Below are positions 5,652-11,684 of a DNA stretch of 11,684 nucleotides, piece by piece; position 1 is the first letter of the stretch, and each line of letters begins with the position of its first letter. This DNA comes from Armatimonadota bacterium. GTDB lineage: Bacteria > Armatimonadota > Hebobacteria > CAIYQO01. A program made the position numbers and the translations under genes. The stretch is from the NCBI GenBank assembly GCA_022708765.1, contig JAKIYB010000085.1, forward strand, positions 1-11,684, written 5' to 3'. The notes beneath the pieces are model-generated. The model saw only the letters and a program-made list of their open reading frames with translations, had not been told where the DNA came from and did no database searches.

Positions 5652-8600
5652 ATGGTCCGTACGATAACGCTGGTGCTCGGGCTCTCCCTGGCCTGTTTGC
5701 TGCCGGCTTCCGTATTCGCGCAGGCGGCGCTTGCGCTTCCGGCGGCGCAGTGGCGCGGGGAGCTAAGCGAGATCGAGGGAGTGCCGGAGAAGCATAGGAC
5801 GACGCTCGGTTATCCGGTCAATCAGCGCTCAAAATTGACGTTCAACCAGGATGCCATCCCTGGCGGCGTCTACCTGCTGCGGATGAAACTGCGCGCCTCG
5901 CACGTGTGCGATGAAGTGGCGTGGAATTCCGGACTGAAGGTTCTGGTGAACGAAAACGAGGCGGCCAGCCTCGATTCGCTCTTCTTCGCGCGCGCCAATC
6001 AGCCGGAGTGGAAGAGCGTACAGGTGGTCATCCCTGACGGTCCGCTGCGGTTGTCGCTGGCTGCCTGGGCTGACGTGGAATCTTTCAAGCACCAGGCGTT
6101 GGAGACGAAGGTCGAGACGAATGACGGCCCTGACGCCGATCCTGATATGGGCATGGGGGAAATCTCCTTCGGACTGAGCTCGCGCGAACACCAGTACTTC
6201 GCTCTGGATGATGCCGAACTGGTGCCGCTGTCGCGCAGCGGCTACATAGCCGGCGTGACCACCGATAAAATCCGCTACATGCCTGGCGACACGCTGAAGG
6301 GCACGGCGACGGTAGGCACGGTGGGCAAAGCCGGCGCCAAAGGCACTGTCACCCTTTTCCTGGAGCATGGCGTCAACACCCGCGACAAGGTGAAGGAGAT
6401 TCCCGTAATCCTGACCGAGAAACCGCAGACGCTCTCCTTCGACATCCCGCTGCCGAAGCGCGAACTGGGTCACGCGCTGGTGGCGGTCTACAACTCCGCC
6501 GACGGCAAGGATCGCAGCGAAGCGGCGGAATACTTCAACATCGTCACCAATTTTTACCGCACGGCCATCCACGGCGGCATGGTGATCCGTTTCGGTAATT
6601 CGCTGCTGAGCATGCAACGGCAGCGCGAGGTTATCACCGCATCACGAAAAAAATACCAGAATTGCGGAGAGATGTTCGCGTGGGCGGAAGAAGACATGGT
6701 GGAGATGAGCCCGCAGACCGACTGGTGGTTCTCCGGGCAGACCTGTTACCACCTGCAGAAGGAAGGACTGAAAAACCTGATTGCCGCGGCGCATGAACAG
6801 GGCTATTCCTGCGTGACCTATGGCAAGTTCATCATGTCCGGCTACCTGGGGTGGAAGACGGCCTATGACTATCCACTCGACCACCGCGGCCAGTACCACT
6901 ACCCGGTAGGTATGTGGGAGGGTGTCAACGTTAAAAGCCTGGACCGCTTCAAGAACAAAGAGTTCTTCCCCATCGGCTTCGGGCCGCATGTGCGCGGCGG
7001 GGTGCTCGACCGCCCGATGGGCTGGCAGGACTTTCTGCCCATCAATCCCGACGCCACCCCGCGCATGACGCGCATCGCCGCCGAGGAGATCATCCGCTCG
7101 GTGGAGATGTTCGGCTGGGATGCCGTGCGCTGGGATGGTCACCCGCGCGGCGGCGGCCAATGCGGCGGCGAAGGACGGTATGACTACTACGCCGCGCTGC
7201 GCACGCAGGCACTGGTGCGCTACTTCAAGGATATCGTCAACGCAAAATACCCGTACTTCCAGCACGGCTATAACTACTACTTCGTGCAGAATAAGCCCGA
7301 TCCGAGTTGGGGTATCGAAGACTTCGAGCTGGATGAGCTCTGCCGTGGCGGCGGGCTGGTGATGAACGAGTCCATCCGCAACAGCGCTGGCCGTCCCTTC
7401 GAGTGGATCGCCAGTAACATCCAGGTGGAAGGCGACCTCAGCCGCGAGCGCGACGGATTTCTGCTCGGTATCTCCTGCGACGGCGAATCCACGCGTGACG
7501 CTTTCGTCGAAGCGATCCTCTACTTCGCCGGTGGCATGCGACCAATGGGAGCGGTGTCAGACAATACGCTCATCAACCGTTACGGCACCCGTTACTCAAA
7601 ATATGTTTTCGATGAGAACCTGCGCCGGCTGGCGAAGCCGGAGGGCGTACTGAAGCCGGCGGGAGAGACGAACGTCTGGTGGCAACCCTTCGTCTACGAG
7701 ACGCCGCGCGAAGGCAATACCGCGCAACTGGTGGTGAACCTGCTGAATATCCCGCGCCAGGCCACGCCCAAGCAAGAGCAGGACCCGCATCCGAAATGGG
7801 ATATGAATCCCGGCACCGTGCCGTTCAGCATGGGGCTGACGCTGCCTGCGGGCTACACCGCTATGGGCGCGCACTTCATTAATCCCTTTACGCTGGAGGT
7901 CATCCCGGCTGAGGTAAAGGCCAATGCGGTGGCAGTGCCGATAGTAGATGCCTGGCTGGTGCTGGTGGTAGACCTGAAGGTGGCGGACGGCGCGCCGACG
8001 TTGGCCTCGCAGTTCGGCCCACCGCGGACCTTCGGCGTGAAGCGGCAGGGGCTGGAGATCGAGCGCATTGAACCCAGGCCGCTGGACATCGGCAAAGATA
8101 CCGTTGAAGTGAATAAGGACATGTCCTTCCTGGCGCCGAAAGCAAAAACGCCGGCTGCGCCGGAGAAAGACCTGGACGCGCTGGGCTGGGACGCGCGCAA
8201 CGCCGCGCTGCTGGAGATGGCGGCGAAACGCACCCCGGACGACCTGCTGAAAGGGTGGTGGAAAGGTGGCAGCCTGCCCCATGACCTGAAGGTGAAGGAC
8301 AAGCCGCCGGTCTTCCCCGATCTCACCCCGCAGCGCGACGGCGCCATGGATATCTACTACGGACGCGGCGCGATGGACTACCGCTTGCGACTGTGGGAGG
8401 TTTTCGCCGGCTTCGACTGCGCGCGGATACGCGAAGGTAAACTGACCGGCGTCGTGCGCCAGAGCGCGTGGATGGCCCTGTCGGACGGCATCATCTGGCG
8501 CGATTTTCCGGCGTATGACCTGGTGCTTTACACCTCCATCCCGCATGCTGCCATTGGCGCTGAGAACGGCTACGCGCTGGTGGACTACGTGAAGGCGGGC

Positions 8601-10124
8601 GGCGGCGTGCTCTTCACCGGCGGCGAATACGCCTTCGGCAAGGGCGGTTACGACTTCACCGTGCTGGAGCGCGAACTGCTGCCCGTGCAGTGTACCGAGA
8701 CGGTGGACGTGAAATACGCCGAAGACACCCCCTTCCTGCTGGAACCGGGCAAGGATTTCGCGGAATTGGGCGTGAAGACGAATTTCGCGGCGAAGCCGGC
8801 CTTCTGGTGTTATAACCGCGTGGCGCTGAAGCCGAACCCGGCGGTGAAAGTCTTCCTCAAGAGCGGCAACCGCCCCATCCTCATCGGCTGGCAGCTTGGC
8901 AAAGGCCGCGTGGCTTGCCTGCTCATTGACCATCGCGGCATGTCCGGCGACGGGGTGAATATGTTCTTCGACTGGGCGGATTGGCCGGCGCTGATGCGTG
9001 CCGTCATGCGCTGGACCGCGCCGGACGCCGGTAAAGTGGATCCGCCGGCGGCGCGGCCGGACATCCCGGCGCTGCTGAAAACGCTGGCCGCTGACACCGC
9101 CACCGACGTGAGCATCCGCGAGGTGCGAAGCGATGACCCGGATGCCGAGCCGGATTTGGGGCTGGATGGCGCGGGCATGATCCTCGATGAGAAGTCGCTG
9201 AAAAAGCGCATTCCGCTGCTGCGCGAGCTGCTGCGGGGTGACAGTGCGGAAGTAGGACTGGCGCTGGCCGAACAGGCCATCAAGATCGGCAACCTGCCGG
9301 AAGACCTGCGCCAGGATATGCTGGACTTCGCCCGGCGTCACCGCCCGGCGACGGGGCTGACGGCGCCCGCCGAAGCAGCCATTGCCGGCACCAACCCGGC
9401 GGCGCGCGGCGTGGCAATGCAAGTACTTGGTCTTGCTGGCGGGCCGGCCTTCCTGAAGGTGGTGAAAAATCCTCCAAACGCGGACGTGACGAACGAATTC
9501 GCGCGCGACCGCGCGCTGGCCTGCGGCATCGTCTTCTGTCCGACTGCCGACCTGGCCGCGCTCGGTAAAGCGAAGGTGGACGCCATTAATAAAGTGGAGG
9601 CTGACCGCAAGAAATATTACGTCGGCTTCACCGGCGGCACCGACTTCTCGCTGGCGGCGCCCGAGCAGCCGTGCATTGACACCGAGTCCTTCTACCTGCG
9701 CGTCGGCTGGCTGGCCTACCTGTCACGACAGGATCCCGCCAACTACGGCGCCCAGTTTGCCCGCGAATGGCTGATGGTCAACCAGTATAAGGACTACGCC
9801 GACCTTACCATCAGCGGCATCTGGTCGGACCGGGTGATGACCGGCCCGCAAAAGCAGGCGAAGGTGAAGCCGCTCCAGGCCCTCCAGCGTGACCTCGACT
9901 GGCTCGATCGCGTCACCGAACCGGCGATGGAGCAACTGCTGAAGGCGAATCCCGACGCCGTGGCGAAAGGCTTCTGCGCCGCCCACTTCAACGCTGAAGC
10001 CAACCGCGCCATCAGCTTCCTCCTCCGCTACACCCCTGCTGAGACGAAAGCGGTGCTGGCAGCGCTGAGCGGTGCGAAACACGAACGGCTGGTGGCGTTT
10101 GGGAAAGCGAGGTTGGGGCAGTAA
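5652..10124 (+). CDS. Giant secreted glycosidase-like protein with GATase-like and helical C-terminal domains
   Basis: The 1490-aa protein starts at ATG 5652, with GGAGGG (5640-5645) 6 nt upstream and a Sec signal peptide (residues 1-23, SVFA|Q). Beta-rich regions at about 25-195 (carbohydrate-binding-like) and 197-300 (Ig-like) come first. A TIM-barrel-like glycosidase region spans about 305-650, with FAWAEEDM, SGQ, AAAHEQGYSCVTYGKF, GWDAVRWDGHP (Asp490, Asp495) and WGIEDFELDE (from 553). It faintly recalls GH66 or GH42-type enzymes, but no family is assigned. A beta region follows (about 680-790). Residues about 899-1125 look glutamine-amidotransferase-like (LVDYVKAGGGVLFTGG from 976, then FGKGGY) without a catalytic cysteine, as in GH42 trimerisation domains. 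Residues about 1180-1490 are helical, HEAT-like. It probably acts outside the cytoplasm on a polysaccharide. The divergent split regulator may have controlled it. Confidence 0.75.
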   Translation: MVRTITLVLGLSLACLLPASVFAQAALALPAAQWRGELSEIEGVPEKHRTTLGYPVNQRSKLTFNQDAIPGGVYLLRMKLRASHVCDEVAWNSGLKVLVNENEAASLDSLFFARANQPEWKSVQVVIPDGPLRLSLAAWADVESFKHQALETKVETNDGPDADPDMGMGEISFGLSSREHQYFALDDAELVPLSRSGYIAGVTTDKIRYMPGDTLKGTATVGTVGKAGAKGTVTLFLEHGVNTRDKVKEIPVILTEKPQTLSFDIPLPKRELGHALVAVYNSADGKDRSEAAEYFNIVTNFYRTAIHGGMVIRFGNSLLSMQRQREVITASRKKYQNCGEMFAWAEEDMVEMSPQTDWWFSGQTCYHLQKEGLKNLIAAAHEQGYSCVTYGKFIMSGYLGWKTAYDYPLDHRGQYHYPVGMWEGVNVKSLDRFKNKEFFPIGFGPHVRGGVLDRPMGWQDFLPINPDATPRMTRIAAEEIIRSVEMFGWDAVRWDGHPRGGGQCGGEGRYDYYAALRTQALVRYFKDIVNAKYPYFQHGYNYYFVQNKPDPSWGIEDFELDELCRGGGLVMNESIRNSAGRPFEWIASNIQVEGDLSRERDGFLLGISCDGESTRDAFVEAILYFAGGMRPMGAVSDNTLINRYGTRYSKYVFDENLRRLAKPEGVLKPAGETNVWWQPFVYETPREGNTAQLVVNLLNIPRQATPKQEQDPHPKWDMNPGTVPFSMGLTLPAGYTAMGAHFINPFTLEVIPAEVKANAVAVPIVDAWLVLVVDLKVADGAPTLASQFGPPRTFGVKRQGLEIERIEPRPLDIGKDTVEVNKDMSFLAPKAKTPAAPEKDLDALGWDARNAALLEMAAKRTPDDLLKGWWKGGSLPHDLKVKDKPPVFPDLTPQRDGAMDIYYGRGAMDYRLRLWEVFAGFDCARIREGKLTGVVRQSAWMALSDGIIWRDFPAYDLVLYTSIPHAAIGAENGYALVDYVKAGGGVLFTGGEYAFGKGGYDFTVLERELLPVQCTETVDVKYAEDTPFLLEPGKDFAELGVKTNFAAKPAFWCYNRVALKPNPAVKVFLKSGNRPILIGWQLGKGRVACLLIDHRGMSGDGVNMFFDWADWPALMRAVMRWTAPDAGKVDPPAARPDIPALLKTLAADTATDVSIREVRSDDPDAEPDLGLDGAGMILDEKSLKKRIPLLRELLRGDSAEVGLALAEQAIKIGNLPEDLRQDMLDFARRHRPATGLTAPAEAAIAGTNPAARGVAMQVLGLAGGPAFLKVVKNPPNADVTNEFARDRALACGIVFCPTADLAALGKAKVDAINKVEADRKKYYVGFTGGTDFSLAAPEQPCIDTESFYLRVGWLAYLSRQDPANYGAQFAREWLMVNQYKDYADLTISGIWSDRVMTGPQKQAKVKPLQALQRDLDWLDRVTEPAMEQLLKANPDAVAKGFCAAHFNAEANRAISFLLRYTPAETKAVLAALSGAKHERLVAFGKARLGQ

Positions 10125-10189
10125 TTCACTAATATACCTGTTGTCGGACCCCTCCCGCGCCCCCTCCTCTTACCAGGCGGAGGTTAGGT

Positions 10190-10216
10190 GCATGCGAGCG
10201 AACCGGTAACGCATGC
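10190..10216. repeat. Short inverted repeat in the spacer
   Basis: GCATGCG (10190-10196) and CGCATGC (10210-10216) form a 7-bp stem with a 13-nt loop, in the 204-nt gap between the giant gene and the dehydrogenase. There is no U-run, so an intrinsic terminator is not supported. Confidence 0.5.
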
Positions 10217-10240
10217 CTGAATGGTGTTATTCGTCGGACT

Positions 10241-10276
10241 CCCCTCACCCTGCTCGGGCAGGGGCTGGGGGAGGGG
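10241..10276. repeat. C-rich/G-rich palindromic intergenic repeat
   Basis: CCCCTC (10241-10246) pairs with GAGGGG (10271-10276), and CCCTGC (10248-10253) with GCAGGG (10258-10263) around a TCGG loop. TCGGAC precedes it at 10234-10239 and also occurs at 10144-10149 before a second C-rich stretch, so the spacer may hold two related repeat units. Such CCCCTC..GAGGGG elements are common dispersed repeats in many genomes. It may also act as an mRNA-stabilising stem. Confidence 0.55.
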
Positions 10277-10328
10277 CTTAATGACGGGACTGATGATGAC
10301 TTCAATTCCAGAAAAGGGGATCACACAC

Positions 10329-11411
10329 ATGACATTACAACCTAAGCTCCGCGTCGCGATGGTCGGCGTGGGAGGATTCGGCTGGTATCGGCGCGAGCGG
10401 ATGCGTGAAACGGGGCTCTTTGAGCTGGTCGCGGCCTACGACATCAACCCGAAAGCACTGGCGGCGGCGGAAGAGGCAGACGGCGCGAAGCCGGTGGGCA
10501 GCTACGAGGAGCTGCTGGACACGCCGGGCATCGAGGCGATGATCATCTCCACCGGCGGCAAGTTCCATGCCGAGCAGGCGCTGCAGGCGATGGACCGCGG
10601 GCTGCACGTCTTCGTGGAAAAGCCGCTCTGCTCCACCACCGACGAAGCGCTGGCGCTGCTGGCGAAACAGCGCGAAACCGGGCTGGTGGTCGGGCTGGGG
10701 CACAATGACCACTCCAGCGATCCGCGCTTGAACTACCTGAAGCAGTTCATCGCCGGCGGCGAGATGGGCAACCTTGCCACCTTTGAATTTGTGACGGCGC
10801 ACAGCGGCGGGCTGGAAATCCGCCCCGGCGACTGGCGCGGTGACCCGGAGAAGAACCCCGGCGGCATGCTCTTCCAGTGCGGCGTCCATGCCCTGCACGA
10901 GTTGATGTACCTGTTCGGCCCCGTGGCGCGCGTCACCAGCATGATGCGCTACGACGTGCATACCACCCTCACCGCCGACGTGGCGCACTGCATCCTGCAG
11001 TTCGAGAACGGCCTCATCGGCACGTTGAGCGCCTACCACGTCACCCCGTACCGTCACACCCTGCACCTGTACGGCACGAAGAAGAGCATCTTCATGGATG
11101 CCCGCGCGCCCTCCTACGGCGATGCCGCCACCTGCTTTATCCAGGAGCGGAAGAACTGCGAGGCGGAGCCGCTCATTCCCTTCGAGCTCGCGCCCGGGAC
11201 GAAGGATAACGACGCCGCCGGCCACAGCCACGATACCTGCGGCAACGTGAAGAGCTTCTATCACGCCGTGCGCAACGGCGGCGAACCCTATCCCTCGCTG
11301 AAAGATGGCGCCCGGGCCGTGATGGTGGTCTTCGCCGCCGAGGAATCAGCGAAAACCGGCCGCACGGTGGACGTGCCCAGCGTGGAAGGGCTGGAGATAA
11401 CGGCAGGATAA
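10329..11411 (+). CDS. Gfo/Idh/MocA-family NAD(P)-dependent oxidoreductase
   Basis: This 360-aa protein has the normal family length. An N-terminal Rossmann fold (VAMVGVGGFG, Gly13-Gly18) binds NAD(P). VEKPL (Glu97-Lys98-Pro99) gives the catalytic lysine. The C-terminal domain carries GDWRGDPEKNPGG and QCGVHALHE, with the conserved His at 177. The family oxidises or reduces sugars, inositols and related polyols in the cytoplasm. In QCGVHALHE, Gln173 and His180 stand where many relatives have aspartates, so this is a sub-branch with an uncertain reaction. The start at 10329 is chosen because AAGGGGA lies 8 nt upstream and the Rossmann motif begins at once after it; an upstream in-frame ATG (10281) would add 16 residues with no such site. 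It follows the giant gene by 204 nt of repeats and precedes a secreted protein. Its substrate is likely a sugar released by the neighbouring enzymes. Confidence 0.9.
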   Translation: MTLQPKLRVAMVGVGGFGWYRRERMRETGLFELVAAYDINPKALAAAEEADGAKPVGSYEELLDTPGIEAMIISTGGKFHAEQALQAMDRGLHVFVEKPLCSTTDEALALLAKQRETGLVVGLGHNDHSSDPRLNYLKQFIAGGEMGNLATFEFVTAHSGGLEIRPGDWRGDPEKNPGGMLFQCGVHALHELMYLFGPVARVTSMMRYDVHTTLTADVAHCILQFENGLIGTLSAYHVTPYRHTLHLYGTKKSIFMDARAPSYGDAATCFIQERKNCEAEPLIPFELAPGTKDNDAAGHSHDTCGNVKSFYHAVRNGGEPYPSLKDGARAVMVVFAAEESAKTGRTVDVPSVEGLEITAG

Positions 11412-11420
11412 CCGCGGATG

Positions 11421-11457
11421 TTGGTGAACTGAGCGTATACAGAAATAACGTCACCAA
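11421..11457. repeat. Inverted repeat before the last gene (possible operator)
   Basis: TTGGTGA (11421-11427) and TCACCAA (11451-11457) are exact reverse complements 23 nt apart. They lie between the dehydrogenase stop and the next ribosome binding site (AGGGAG at 11461-11466). It could be an operator or an mRNA stem; nothing else supports either. Confidence 0.35.
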
Positions 11458-11472
11458 TCAAGGGAGTATACC

Positions 11473-11684
11473 ATGCGTATCTTCATTCTCGCCGCGCTGG
11501 CTTGCGGGCTGACGGGCGCGGCGCTGGCTGCGCCGGATGTAGACCTGAACCGCTTCAGCCTGGGGCTGGGCGGCGGGCAGATGTATGGCGAGTTGGGTAC
11601 CAACATCGAGTATCGCCTCGATGAGCAGTTCGCGATGAGCGGCGGTTTCGGCCTCAACGGCGACGGCAACTGGTTCCTGGGTGG
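11473..11684 (+). CDS. Secreted, probably outer-membrane beta-barrel protein, 3' truncated
   Basis: An open frame from ATG 11473 runs past the window end (70 complete codons). AGGGAG lies 6 nt upstream. Residues 1-19 are a clear signal peptide (MRIFILAALACG..., cleavage after ALA). The mature part is glycine-rich with alternating polar and hydrophobic residues (FSLGLGGGQMYGELG, later FAMSGGFGLNGDGNW), typical of strands in outer-membrane barrels or of porin-like proteins. The length and full fold cannot be seen. If confirmed it implies a double-membrane envelope. It is 61 nt after the dehydrogenase and could share its transcript. Confidence 0.6.
   Translation, partial: MRIFILAALACGLTGAALAAPDVDLNRFSLGLGGGQMYGELGTNIEYRLDEQFAMSGGFGLNGDGNWFLG

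Noticed and set aside
7596..9422. 608-codon minus-strand open frame opposite the giant gene
   Set aside because: The translation is a His/Arg/Gln-rich shadow with no motif; the plus strand shows a signal peptide and domains in one continuous frame.
1..11684. CRISPR array, tRNA or rRNA genes, integrase
   Set aside because: No regularly spaced repeats, no tRNA-like cloverleaf and no recombinase motifs were seen on either strand.

Overview
The window is GC-rich bacterial DNA, coding on both strands. Several genes have clear AAGGAG/GGAGG-type ribosome binding sites 6 nt before the start. At least one protein (5652-10124) has a Sec signal peptide, and a second (from 11473) looks like the start of an outer-membrane barrel, which would imply a double-membrane cell. 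The mix of a heparinase-like protein, an SGNH hydrolase, an FAD oxidoreductase with a discoidin-like tail, a Gfo/Idh/MocA dehydrogenase and a giant glycosidase-like protein is typical of polysaccharide-degrading Armatimonadota, Planctomycetota and related phyla. That taxonomic guess is an inference from gene content only.

Layout. Positions 2-1204 hold the end of a large protein resembling the C-terminal part of heparinase II/III-type polysaccharide lyases. An SGNH/GDSL esterase (1231-1887) follows on the same strand. Positions 1896-2494 form an inserted-looking island: an AT-richer orphan Imm30-type immunity gene (1954-2418) between two inverted copies of a ~41-nt REP-like hairpin. Next is a large FAD-dependent oxidoreductase (2542-4770) with a shortened dinucleotide-binding region. 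It converges, with only 6 nt between stops, on a KdpE/OmpR-type response regulator (minus strand, 5480-4777). That regulator is broken by a frameshift lying exactly at a perfect 38-nt palindrome. A divergent intergenic region with small hairpins leads into a 1490-aa secreted protein (5652-10124): N-terminal beta domains, a glycosidase-like barrel, a glutamine-amidotransferase-like domain and a helical C-terminus. A 204-nt spacer with palindromic repeats precedes a Gfo/Idh/MocA dehydrogenase (10329-11411). A secreted, probably outer-membrane, protein begins at 11473 and runs off the end.

How the genes may work together. The main theme is breakdown of complex, probably decorated, glycans: depolymerisation (5' lyase-like protein, giant glycosidase-like protein), removal of esters (SGNH) and oxidation of released sugars or polyols (FAD and NAD(P) oxidoreductases). 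The divergent response regulator could once have controlled the giant gene but is now split. No sugar transporter, sensor kinase or toxin gene is visible.

The most unusual parts are (i) the immunity gene framed by inverted REP-like hairpins whose differences are compensatory in the stem, and (ii) the regulator frameshift that looks like a template-switch mutation which perfected a quasi-palindrome. Both come from reading the bases directly; no search or alignment was run.
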